From Janthinobacterium sp. GW456P (GTDB lineage: Bacteria; Pseudomonadota; Gammaproteobacteria; Burkholderiales; Burkholderiaceae_D), in the NCBI RefSeq assembly GCF_002127655.1, contig NZ_NEHB01000033.1, positions 23,200 through 73,342 of the forward strand: a DNA stretch of 50,143 nt, in the 5' to 3' direction. Made by a program: the position numbers and the translations under genes. Below are positions 1 to 8,172 of the stretch, in pieces. The notes under the pieces were generated by a model, which had not been told where the DNA came from, did not search any database, and worked only from the letters and a program-made list of their open reading frames with translations. Within the stretch, counting starts at the first letter, position 1, and each line of letters begins with the position of its first letter.

Positions 1-2
1 CC

Positions 3-2147
3 GCCGGCCGCGCCTGGACCTTGCGCGTGCGCGCCATGCCGGGCTTCGATGGCGAGCTGCTGGCGCGGCCCCGCCTGGTGGCGCTGGCGGGCTTGCTGGC
101 CAGCCTCGTGCTGGCGCTGGTGGCCTGGCTGCTGGCGGCGGGCCGCGCCCGCGCCCAGGCGGCGCTGGCGCGCTCGAGCGAGCTGACCGGCCAGCTGGAG
201 CAGGGCCAGGCGAGCGTGCTGGCGATGGCCGAGGCGGCGCAGCGCAGCCAGGCCATGCTGCGCAGCATCCTCGATTCGACGATCGACGGCATCTTGGTCG
301 ATAACATCAACGGCCGCATCTTCACCTCGAACCGGCGTTTCCGCGACCTGTGGCAAGTGCCCGACGCGCTCGACTGGCAAGCCGATGGCGCGGCGCTGGT
401 GCGCCATGTGGAAAGCCAGCTGGAGCAGGCTGCACCTTTCCTTGGAGCACGCGCCCATGCGCCGCACGGCCACCGCGAGCGGCGCGACGTGCTGCATCTG
501 CGCGATGGACGGGTGGTCGAACAATATGTGCGCAGCATGCAGTTGGGCAATGAGCAGGCGCGCCTGTGGACCTTCCGCGATATCAGCGAGCGCAGCCAGA
601 TGGAGCGGCGCGAGCATACGCGGCGGCAAGTGCTGGAAATGCTGGCCACGGGCGCGCCGCTGGAACGGGTGCTGGAAAGCGTGGTGCTCAGCGTGCAAGC
701 CGACCATCCCGCCATGCTGTGCAGCATCTTGCTGCTCGATGAAAGCCGCCACCGCCTGGTGCTGGGCGCGGCGCCGAGCTTGCCCGCGTTTTTCAACCTG
801 TCCAGCCACGGCCACGACCTCGACACCCTGCAGGGCGTGCATGGCATCGCCGCGCAAGCCGTGCGCGACGGCCAGCGCGTGATCGTGGGCGACCTGCATG
901 CCAATGTGCAGGAAACGATGGAACTGGCGTGCCGGGCCCAGCTGCAATCATGCTGGGCCGAGCCCGTGCGTGGCGGCTCGGGCAAGCTGCTGGGCGTGCT
1001 GATGGCGTACCACCGCCAGCCGACCCTGCCGGGCGCGGCGCATCTGGCGCGGCTCAGCGAGGCGGCGCACCTGGCCGGCATGGCCATCGAGCAGGCGCAG
1101 GTGGCGCTGGCCCTGCGCGCCGGCGAAGCGCGTTTCCGCAGCCTGTACGACCATGCGCCAGTGGCCCTGTGGGAACAGGACTGGTCGGCCGTGCGCGCAG
1201 CGCTCGACGCGCTCGAGCAAGCGGGCATGCGCGACCTGGGCGCCCACTTTCAGGCCAATCCGGACGCGCTGCGCAAGCTGGCGGGCCTGGTGCGCATCAT
1301 CGATGCGAACGGCGCCGCGCTGGCGCAGGTGCGCGCCAACGAGGATGACCAGCGCCGTGGCGCGCTGAGCCTGGCACAGAATTTCGATGACAGCGCCTTG
1401 CCCCGTTTCGGTGATGCGTTGCTGGCGCTGGCTGGCGGCGCCCACCTGTACGAGTGCGAAAGCAGTTTCGTGCGTCTCGACGGCGCGGCGCGGCAAAATG
1501 AATTGAGCCTGCTGGTAATGCCCGGCCATGCGGACAGCCTCGATTTCGTCATGGTGTCCTCGCTCGATATCACCGAGCGCAAGCGCATGAACGCGGAACT
1601 GCTGCAGCTGGCCACCACGGATTTCCTGACCGGCTTGCCGAACCGCCGCCACTTCATGGCATCGCTGGAAAACGAGCATGCCCGCTTGCAGCGCGAACTG
1701 GCCAGCTGCGCCAGCGTGCTGATGCTCGATATCGATCATTTCAAGCGCGTCAACGACGAGTATGGCCACGCCGTGGGCGATGCCGTGCTGCGCCACTTGG
1801 GCGCGCTGATGTGCCAGGCGCTGCGCAAGGTCGACGTGCCGGGCCGCGTGGGCGGCGAGGAATTCGCCATCTTGTTGCCGGGCACGGATCTGAGCGCCGC
1901 CGCCGTGTTTGCCGAACGGCTGCGCCGGCGCGTGGCGGAAAGTTCGCTGACCATCGATGGCGGCATTGTGCTCACCGTCACGGTGAGCATCGGCATGGCC
2001 GCCATGGTCGGTACCGATGCCGATTGCGACGCCGTGCTGGCGCGCGCCGACGAAGCGCTGTACCGGGCCAAGCGGGGCGGGCGCAACCGCATCGAACAGA
2101 ATGACGGCGGCGGCGACGGCGTGCTCAGCAAGTTCATGGCGCAGTGA
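3..2147 (+). CDS. Membrane-anchored PAS-GAF-GGDEF diguanylate cyclase (5' partial)
   Basis: Predicted diguanylate cyclase making c-di-GMP from GTP. The frame is open to the left edge, so the N-terminus is missing; the first residues resemble the end of a periplasmic CHASE-type sensor (inference). Counting from the TTG at 21: a transmembrane helix at about 17-41, a PAS domain at 78-190, a GAF-like domain at 200-355, a second PAS-like segment at 370-525 and a GGDEF domain from 540. The catalytic signature is GGEEF at residues 611-615, so the enzyme should be active. RKVD at 602-605 fits the RxxD inhibitory I-site five residues upstream, suggesting product feedback inhibition. The stop directly abuts the stop of the convergent gene on the other strand. 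The GGDEF call is very secure; the input signal cannot be told. Confidence 0.93.
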   Translation, partial: AGRAWTLRVRAMPGFDGELLARPRLVALAGLLASLVLALVAWLLAAGRARAQAALARSSELTGQLEQGQASVLAMAEAAQRSQAMLRSILDSTIDGILVDNINGRIFTSNRRFRDLWQVPDALDWQADGAALVRHVESQLEQAAPFLGARAHAPHGHRERRDVLHLRDGRVVEQYVRSMQLGNEQARLWTFRDISERSQMERREHTRRQVLEMLATGAPLERVLESVVLSVQADHPAMLCSILLLDESRHRLVLGAAPSLPAFFNLSSHGHDLDTLQGVHGIAAQAVRDGQRVIVGDLHANVQETMELACRAQLQSCWAEPVRGGSGKLLGVLMAYHRQPTLPGAAHLARLSEAAHLAGMAIEQAQVALALRAGEARFRSLYDHAPVALWEQDWSAVRAALDALEQAGMRDLGAHFQANPDALRKLAGLVRIIDANGAALAQVRANEDDQRRGALSLAQNFDDSALPRFGDALLALAGGAHLYECESSFVRLDGAARQNELSLLVMPGHADSLDFVMVSSLDITERKRMNAELLQLATTDFLTGLPNRRHFMASLENEHARLQRELASCASVLMLDIDHFKRVNDEYGHAVGDAVLRHLGALMCQALRKVDVPGRVGGEEFAILLPGTDLSAAAVFAERLRRRVAESSLTIDGGIVLTVTVSIGMAAMVGTDADCDAVLARADEALYRAKRGGRNRIEQNDGGGDGVLSKFMAQ

Positions 2148-2522
2148 TTACAGGCTGTGCTGACGCGTTTGCGCCTGCTTGCGGTTGCGGCTGACGATCA
2201 GCCAGACGATGGCGACGGGAATCAAGAGCGGCAGCAGCACGGGCGTGCTCAAGGCCAGCGCCAGCGCCACGCACAGGGCCACCACGGCGATCAGCACCAC
2301 ACCGACGCCGGCCAGCACCACGCCAGCGACGACGGCGCCGCACACCAGCGCAATGGCGGCGATCAGCAAGCCGCCGCCGGCAAACACCAGGCCGAACAGC
2401 CACTCCAGCGGTCCGTCGATCTCGTCGCCGTTGAGCTGCATGTGCATGTCCGTGGCGCCGATCTTGTCGAGGAACAGGCAGGCGAGCATGACGATGAGGA
2501 CGAAGGTGAGCAATTTTTTCAT
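2148..2522 (-). CDS. Small multi-helix membrane protein
   Basis: Unrecognised 124-residue protein that is almost entirely hydrophobic. Likely helices lie at about residues 3-19, 42-66, 69-91 and 92-110, followed by a basic cytoplasmic tail (SRNRKQAQTR). Between helices 1 and 2 is a short polar loop with several acidic residues. I chose the internal ATG at 2522 because a GAGG Shine-Dalgarno sequence lies just upstream and the protein then begins MKKLLTF, like a membrane-insertion signal. A longer reading up to 2621 lacks these features. The stop TAA abuts the TGA of the diguanylate cyclase with no intervening base. No function is proposed. Confidence 0.7.
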   Translation of the reverse strand: MKKLLTFVLIVMLACLFLDKIGATDMHMQLNGDEIDGPLEWLFGLVFAGGGLLIAAIALVCGAVVAGVVLAGVGVVLIAVVALCVALALALSTPVLLPLLIPVAIVWLIVSRNRKQAQTRQHSL

Positions 2523-2676
2523 GGTAAGCCTCGGTGTGTGGGTGATCGGGTATTGCATGGTCACACTGTAGGCGCGCGCCCCGCTTGCCGCCAGCGGCGT
2601 GCGACAGGCCGTCATTTTCACGGTATGGAAGGCGCTGGCGGCCAGAAAACACTGATTTGGAACAAGATTTCTTTTC

Positions 2677-2704
2677 TTGTAATGTGCGCAAGCCGTCCTA
2701 TACT
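2677..2704 (+). promoter_or_regulatory. Sigma-70-type promoter for the 78-aa gene
   Basis: TTGTAA at 2677-2682 and TATACT at 2699-2704 are separated by 16 bases. The start of the small gene is 29 bases downstream of the -10, with a perfect AAGGAGG at 2722-2728. Identified by eye only. Confidence 0.55.
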
Positions 2705-2733
2705 GAACACCTCAGTCTCGCAAGGAGGGCAGC

Positions 2734-2970
2734 ATGCTTTTGTTTGCAGATACCGGGGATCAATCGCTATCCCTTTTTCACCATCGAACCACGCGCCAGC
2801 GTAGCGCCACGCAGTCCTGCGCCGAGCCTGTCGGCGCGCCATCGGCGATACCGCCGATCATCATCAATCCTTTTAATTATCATGCGCCGCTGCCGGCCAT
2901 CGACCCGCGCTGGGTACCGCCCGGCCCGCCGCTGACCTGGCCGAACCGGCCTGCCATGTCCATGTGCTGA
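2734..2970 (+). CDS. Small proline-rich protein of unknown function
   Basis: A 78-residue protein without recognised family. The C-terminal half is rich in proline and tryptophan (for example PRWVPPGPP) and the N-terminus is polar; there is no clear signal peptide or membrane helix. Support that it is translated comes from the upstream signals: AAGGAGG five bases before the ATG and a promoter-like pair at 2677-2704. The codons in the second half mostly end in G or C, as in neighbouring genes. It could instead be the leader of an untranslated RNA, since its composition is unusual. Confidence 0.5.
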   Translation: MLLFADTGDQSLSLFHHRTTRQRSATQSCAEPVGAPSAIPPIIINPFNYHAPLPAIDPRWVPPGPPLTWPNRPAMSMC

Positions 2971-3090
2971 CAGTTGCCTGGAAGGTGCGCGAAGGAAGTG
3001 TTGAACGTTCACCCATGCCGCCGTGAAGGCGGCACGGGCGGGCGTTTTCGACTATCATGCTAGCCCCGACCTTCCATCACGAGCACCGCC

Positions 3091-3600
3091 ATGAGTACCG
3101 ATTTCCCCGATTTTTCCGACGAATCCGCCGAGCAGGACAATGACGCCCCGATCCAGGAGCCGCGCCTGTGGGTAGGCAATGGCTGGACGGCGCGCGTGAT
3201 CAAGAACGAGGAAGATGAAGGCTGGGCCGTGGCCATGATCAAGGATGGCGAACCGGAGCCTGCTCTCGTGGGCCCGTGGACCATGGGCCGCGACAAGAAA
3301 AACCCGAAGCCGCTCGACGTCAACGCCTTCAATACGCTGGTCAAGACCGCCTCGGAAGTGCTGCGCCGCCACGAGCAGCAGCTGCACGCGCAACTGCACA
3401 AGAATGTGTTCGTCGCCACCGACGAGGGGCAGATCAAGGTGATGTTCGACATCGTCCCCGACGAAGACCACCCCTACGCGGAACTGAGCGCCTACGACGC
3501 CGACGGCGAACAGATCGCCAAGGTGCGCACCTCGGCCGCGTTCAAGTTCAACGCCACGTCCGCGGCGAACTGGATCGAAGGCGGCTACCGCCGGCCTTGA
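3091..3600 (+). CDS. Conserved-looking acidic cytoplasmic protein, function unknown
   Basis: A 169-residue soluble protein beginning with a strongly acidic segment (residues 1-25 carry many D and E) and lacking a signal peptide. The middle includes a helical, basic stretch around SEVLRRHEQQLHAQLHK (about residues 88-104), and the C-terminal part looks like alternating beta strands. I do not recognise a domain. Codon use matches the neighbours. It is monocistronic: upstream is the small gene 2734-2970, downstream a REP pair and then the convergent czcA. Confidence 0.75.
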   Translation: MSTDFPDFSDESAEQDNDAPIQEPRLWVGNGWTARVIKNEEDEGWAVAMIKDGEPEPALVGPWTMGRDKKNPKPLDVNAFNTLVKTASEVLRRHEQQLHAQLHKNVFVATDEGQIKVMFDIVPDEDHPYAELSAYDADGEQIAKVRTSAAFKFNATSAANWIEGGYRRP

Positions 3601-3629
3601 CGCCGACGCCGTATTGTCGGCGTGGTGTT

Positions 3630-3720
3630 GTCGGATTACGCGTGCCCTTCGGCCACGCTAATCCGACCTACGTTGTGTGAGCAGGTAGGTCGGATTAGGC
3701 CTGCAAGGCCGTAATCCGAC
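3630..3720. repeat. REP pair (BIME-like), copy A
   Basis: Two palindromic units, 3630-3671 and 3685-3720. Each has one arm containing GTAGGTCGGATTAG (or its complement) and an opposing arm CGTAATCCGAC. They are inverted relative to each other and separated by a 13-base linker. The pair lies between two convergent genes. The same family occurs at 27171-27269 and 38968-39069, and a further arm forms the end of czcA at 3748-3772. No REP-associated transposase is in the window. Confidence 0.9.
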
Positions 3721-3749
3721 GCCGCCACGAGCGCCGGCGCCGTGCCCGA

Positions 3750-6700
3750 TTACGCGTGTCCTTCGCTCACGCGCATGCGGCCCGCTTCCTCTTCCACGTT
3801 CTCATCCTTGCGGTACGCCAGCCGGTACAGCAGCGGCAGCACCAGCAGGGTCAATGCCGTCGACGATAAAATGCCGCCGATCACCACGGTGGCCAGCGGG
3901 CGCTGCACTTCGGCGCCCGTGCCAGTGGCAATGGCCATCGGCACGAAACCGAGCGAGGCCACCAGCGCCGTCATCAAGACGGGCCGCAGGCGCGTGATGG
4001 CGCCTTCCCGTATCGCCTCCTGCAAGGGCATGCCCTGTTCGCGCAGCTGGCGGATGTAGGCGATCATCACCAGGCCGTTGAGCACGGCCACGCCGGACAG
4101 GGCGATGAAGCCGACCGCTGCCGAGATCGACATGGGAATGTCGCGCAGCCACAGGGCGACGATGCCGCCCGTCAAGGCGAACGGGATGCCGCTGAACACC
4201 AATACACCATCCTTGACGTTGCCGAACATGGCGAACAGCAGCACGAAGACGAGGGCCAGCGCCACCGGCACCACCAGTTCCAGGCGTTTGGTCGCCGACT
4301 GCAACTGCTCGAACTGGCCGCCCCAGCTGGTCCAGTAGCCGGCGGGAATGGCCACCTGCGCCTGCAACTGCTGCGTTGCTTCCGCAACAAACGAGCCGAT
4401 ATCGCGCCCGCGCACGTTGGTGCTGATAACGATGCGGCGCTTGCCGTCTTCGCGGCTGATCTGGTTCGGCCCCGGCGCCACTTGCAGGCTGGCCACTTCG
4501 CCGAGCGGGATGAAGCGCGCGCGGCCCTCCGCCGCCGCGCCCAAGGGCAGGGCGATGGGCAGGCGTTTGAGTTGCTCCAGGTCGCTGCGCAGGCTGTCGG
4601 GCAGGCGCACGACGATGTCGAAGCGGCGGTCGCCCTGGAACAGGGTGCCCGCCTCTTGCCCGCCGATGGCCGTGGCAATGGCCGACTGCACGTCGGCAAT
4701 GTTGAGGCCGTAGCGCGCCGTCTGCTCGCGGTCGATCTGCACTGTCAGCATCGGCAGGCCCGTCGTCTGCTCGACTTTTACCTCTGTTGCGCCGGGAATC
4801 TTGCCCAGCACGCCGGCGATCTTCGCCGCCGTGCTGTCGAGGACAAGCATGTCGTCGCCGAACAGTTTCACGGCCACGTCGCTGCGCACGCCGGAAATCA
4901 GTTCATTGAAGCGCAGCTGGATCGGCTGCGAAAACTCGTAGTTGTTGCCGGGCAAACTGGTGGCCGTGGCTTCGATTTCCGCCAGCAATTGCGCGCGCGA
5001 CTTCTTCGGTTCCGGCCATGCGTCGCGGGGTTTCAGCATGATGTAGCCGTCGGAAATATTCGGCGGCATGGGGTCCGAGGCGATCTCGGCCGTTCCCGTG
5101 CGGGCGAAGACGCGCGCGATTTCCTTGTGGTTTGCCATCAGCTTGCTTTCCAGCTGCTGCTGCATGGCCAGCGATTGCGTGAGGCTGGTGCCGGGGATGC
5201 GCAGGGCCTGGATGGCGATGTCGCCCTCGTTCAGGATGGGCACGAATTCGCTGCCCATGCGCGTGGCTAGCAAGCCCGACAGCACGACGGCCACCGCCGC
5301 GCCCGTCAACACGACGGGCGTGTTGCGCATCACCTTGTCCAGCAGCGGCGCGTACCAGCGCTTGGCGGCGCGCATGATGGCGTTTTCCTTCTCGGCCACC
5401 TTGTCGCCGATAAACAGCGCCACGGCGGCCGGGATGAAGGTGATCGACAGCAGCATGGCGCCCAGCAGGGCGATCACCACCGTCAGGGCCATCGGTGTAA
5501 ACATGCGGCCTTCCACGCCCGTCAGCGCGAAGATGGGCAGGTACACGACCATGATGATCAGCTGCCCGTACAGCAGGGGGCGGCGCGCTTCTTGCGATGC
5601 GGAAAATACTTCCTGAAAACGCTCCTGCAAGGTCAGCGGCCGTCCCAGTTTTTGCTGCGCATGGGCCAGGCGGCGCACGCAGTTTTCCACGATCACCACG
5701 GCGCCATCGATGATGATGCCGAAATCGAGCGCCCCCAGACTCATCAGGTTGGCGCTGACATGGTATTGCACCATGCCCGTAAACGTGAACAGCATGGCCA
5801 GCGGAATCACCATGGCCGTGATGACGGCCGCGCGAATATTGCCGAGGAACAAAAACAAAATGGCGATCACCAGGACGGCGCCTTCGAGCAGGTTTTTCTT
5901 CACCGTATTAATCGCCTTGTCGACCAGCACCGTGCGGTCATACACGGTGACGGCGTGCACGCCTTTGGGCAGGCTGCGGTTGATCTCCACCATCTTTTTA
6001 TCGACGGCTTGCGACACGGCGCGGCTGTTCTGCCCGATCAGCATGAAGACGGTGCCGAGCACCACTTCGCGGCCGTTTTCCGTGGCCGCGCCCGTGCGCA
6101 GCTCGCGTCCCAGCACCACGTCGGCCACGTCGCGGATGCGGATGGCCACGCCCTGCACATTGGCGACGGCGATGTTGCCGATGTCGCTTTTCGACGCCAC
6201 CTGGCCCGGCGCGCGTATCAGCAGCTGCTCGCCCTGCTTTTCGATGTAGCCGGCGCCCACGTTGCTGTTGTTGCGCTCGAGCGCCGTCACCACGTCCTGC
6301 AGGCTGATGCCGTAGGCGGCCAGTTTTTCCGGGTAGGGCGCCACCTGGTATTGCTTGGCGTAGCCGCCGATGGCGTTGATCTCCGTGACGCCCGCGACAT
6401 TGCGCAACTGCGGCTTGATGATCCAGTCCTGGATTTCGCGCAAGTCCGTCGGCGTGTATGGCGTGCCGTCCGGCTTGGTCGCGCCCTCCTGCGTTTCGAC
6501 CGTCCACAGGTAGATTTCGCCGAGTCCCGTGGACACGGGACCCATCTTCGGTGTGATACCAGCCGGCAAGCTTTCCTTGGCTTCCTGCAAGCGCTCATTG
6601 ATCATCTGGCGCGCAAAATAAATGTCTGTGCCATCCTTGAAGATCACGGTCACTTGCGACAAGCCATAGCGCGACAGCGAACGCGTCTGTTCCAGGTTCG

Positions 6701-6929
6701 GCAAGCCGGCCATGGCCGTCTCGATGGGGAAGGTGACCCTTTGTTCGGTTTCCAGCGGCGAATAACCGGCGGACTGGGTATTGATTTGCACCTGCACATT
6801 GGTGATGTCGGGCACGGCGTCGATGGGCAGCTTTTGATAGCTGTAGATGCCCAGGGCGGCCATGGCGGCCACGGCCAGCAGCACCAGCCAGCGCTGGTCG
6901 ATGGCGAAGCGGATCAAGCGTTCAAACAT
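3750..6929 (-). CDS. czcA: Heavy-metal efflux RND inner-membrane pump, CzcA type
   Basis: Proton-driven RND transporter of 1059 residues, exporting divalent metals (Co/Zn/Cd type) from the periplasm or cytoplasm through the CzcCBA tripartite complex. The N-terminus MFERLIRFAIDQRW and the helix-4 motif DFGIIIDGAVVIVEN are diagnostic. Its acidic residues fall exactly at D402, D408 and E415, the proton-relay positions described for CzcA, which favours the divalent Czc class over the monovalent Cus class. The large periplasmic loops and twelve helices are intact. It is the last gene of czcI-czcC-czcB-czcA, 25 bases after czcB. The last codons and the TAA stop lie in a REP-like arm, so the short C-terminal tail is probably repeat-derived. 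Confidence 0.95.
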   Translation of the reverse strand: MFERLIRFAIDQRWLVLLAVAAMAALGIYSYQKLPIDAVPDITNVQVQINTQSAGYSPLETEQRVTFPIETAMAGLPNLEQTRSLSRYGLSQVTVIFKDGTDIYFARQMINERLQEAKESLPAGITPKMGPVSTGLGEIYLWTVETQEGATKPDGTPYTPTDLREIQDWIIKPQLRNVAGVTEINAIGGYAKQYQVAPYPEKLAAYGISLQDVVTALERNNSNVGAGYIEKQGEQLLIRAPGQVASKSDIGNIAVANVQGVAIRIRDVADVVLGRELRTGAATENGREVVLGTVFMLIGQNSRAVSQAVDKKMVEINRSLPKGVHAVTVYDRTVLVDKAINTVKKNLLEGAVLVIAILFLFLGNIRAAVITAMVIPLAMLFTFTGMVQYHVSANLMSLGALDFGIIIDGAVVIVENCVRRLAHAQQKLGRPLTLQERFQEVFSASQEARRPLLYGQLIIMVVYLPIFALTGVEGRMFTPMALTVVIALLGAMLLSITFIPAAVALFIGDKVAEKENAIMRAAKRWYAPLLDKVMRNTPVVLTGAAVAVVLSGLLATRMGSEFVPILNEGDIAIQALRIPGTSLTQSLAMQQQLESKLMANHKEIARVFARTGTAEIASDPMPPNISDGYIMLKPRDAWPEPKKSRAQLLAEIEATATSLPGNNYEFSQPIQLRFNELISGVRSDVAVKLFGDDMLVLDSTAAKIAGVLGKIPGATEVKVEQTTGLPMLTVQIDREQTARYGLNIADVQSAIATAIGGQEAGTLFQGDRRFDIVVRLPDSLRSDLEQLKRLPIALPLGAAAEGRARFIPLGEVASLQVAPGPNQISREDGKRRIVISTNVRGRDIGSFVAEATQQLQAQVAIPAGYWTSWGGQFEQLQSATKRLELVVPVALALVFVLLFAMFGNVKDGVLVFSGIPFALTGGIVALWLRDIPMSISAAVGFIALSGVAVLNGLVMIAYIRQLREQGMPLQEAIREGAITRLRPVLMTALVASLGFVPMAIATGTGAEVQRPLATVVIGGILSSTALTLLVLPLLYRLAYRKDENVEEEAGRMRVSEGHA

Positions 6930-6954
6930 GATGGTTTCCTTTGTCTGGCCGTGA

Positions 6955-8160
6955 TCAATGTTCGTGACCGGCGGAGTCCTTGCCCAGCTCGGACTTCAGG
7001 ACAAAACTGCCTTGCGCCGCGTACGGCGTGCCGGCGGCCAGGCCCTGCTTGATGTGCGTCAACTTGCCATCGCTGCGCCCCGGCACCACGGGCGTGGCCT
7101 GGTAGCCGTCTTTCACCTGCACGAAGACGACGGGCTTGTCTTCCACCGTCTGGATGGCTGTGCTGTGTACGGTGACGGGCGCGTCCGCTTCGCCGGACAC
7201 CACTTCCACGCTGACGAAGAGGCCCGGGCGCCAGGCCATGTCGGGATTCTGCAAGCTGATGCGTGCTTTCGCCGTGCGCGTCTGTTCGCCCAGCAGCGCA
7301 CCCACGTAGGTGATCGTGCCTTGCGCGCTGGCGTCAAAAGCGCTGGCTTTCACCTCGGCCTTGCCATTCACGCGCACGGTGGCCAGGTCTTTCGCCGGCA
7401 CGGCGATTTCCGCCCACACGGTCGACAGGTCGGAAATGACGAAGATGTTCGCGTCTTCCTTGACGGCTTCGCCCAGGGTGATGTGTTTTTCCAGCACCAT
7501 GCCGTCGAACGGCGCGCGGATGGCGTAGCGGTTCAGCGGACCCTTGCCGGTGTTCGCCGCGCCTAGCGCGCTGAGCTTTTGCTGCGCGTTCTGCACGGCG
7601 ATTTCCGCCTCGCGCCACGCTTGCTGCGCCTGCAGGTAATCCTGTTCGGCCGAAATCTTCTCGCGCCACAGTTTTTCTTCGCGCTCATACGTGGAGCGTG
7701 CCAAGGATAAGCGCCGCTGCGCCGACAGCAGCGCGCTGCGCTGCTCCGACAGTTCCGTGCTGGCGATAACGGCCAGCACTTGTCCCTTTTTGACCAGTTG
7801 GCCCAGGTCCGCCTGCACGGCTTCCACCACGCCGGCCAGACGCGGCACGACGTGGGCCGTGCGGTCTTCGTTAAAACGGATTTCGCCGGGCAGGGCGACC
7901 GTCGTCTTGATGCGGCCGGGCGCGGCCGTGGCGATGACGACGCCGGCCGCGCGGCTTTGCGCCGCCGTCAATTCCAGCCTGCCTTCCACTTCTGCGTGGC
8001 CGTGTTCATCTTTCTTTTCGGCATGGGCTTCCGCCTGGATGGCAGGCGCTGACGGGGCCTTGGAATTGCCCGTGCCCAGGATGAGGATGGCCAGCACGAT
8101 GCCGGCGGCCGCGATGGAGGCGATGGCGATCGCCTGCTTTTTGTTCAGTGTGATATTCAT
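6955..8160 (-). CDS. czcB: RND periplasmic adaptor (membrane fusion protein), CzcB type
   Basis: Adaptor linking the CzcA pump to the CzcC outer-membrane channel; 401 residues. An N-terminal membrane anchor (about residues 10-30) is followed by a His-rich segment (HAEKKDEHGHAEVEG, about 45-59) typical of CzcB and probably metal-binding. Then come barrel-sandwich/lipoyl and alpha-hairpin regions (about 85-215), a beta-barrel domain and a C-terminal tail ending GHEH. The ATG at 8160 has a purine-rich AAGGAA upstream. It starts 12 bases after the czcC stop, indicating one transcript. The family call is secure; metal specificity is inferred from CzcA. Confidence 0.93.
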   Translation of the reverse strand: MNITLNKKQAIAIASIAAAGIVLAILILGTGNSKAPSAPAIQAEAHAEKKDEHGHAEVEGRLELTAAQSRAAGVVIATAAPGRIKTTVALPGEIRFNEDRTAHVVPRLAGVVEAVQADLGQLVKKGQVLAVIASTELSEQRSALLSAQRRLSLARSTYEREEKLWREKISAEQDYLQAQQAWREAEIAVQNAQQKLSALGAANTGKGPLNRYAIRAPFDGMVLEKHITLGEAVKEDANIFVISDLSTVWAEIAVPAKDLATVRVNGKAEVKASAFDASAQGTITYVGALLGEQTRTAKARISLQNPDMAWRPGLFVSVEVVSGEADAPVTVHSTAIQTVEDKPVVFVQVKDGYQATPVVPGRSDGKLTHIKQGLAAGTPYAAQGSFVLKSELGKDSAGHEH

Positions 8161-8172
8161 GGAGGGTATTCC

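Noticed and set aside
5592..7052. A 486-residue plus-strand frame opposite czcA
   Set aside because: Antisense shadow of CzcA; the composition is His/Arg-rich and low in motifs, whereas CzcA is fully intact.
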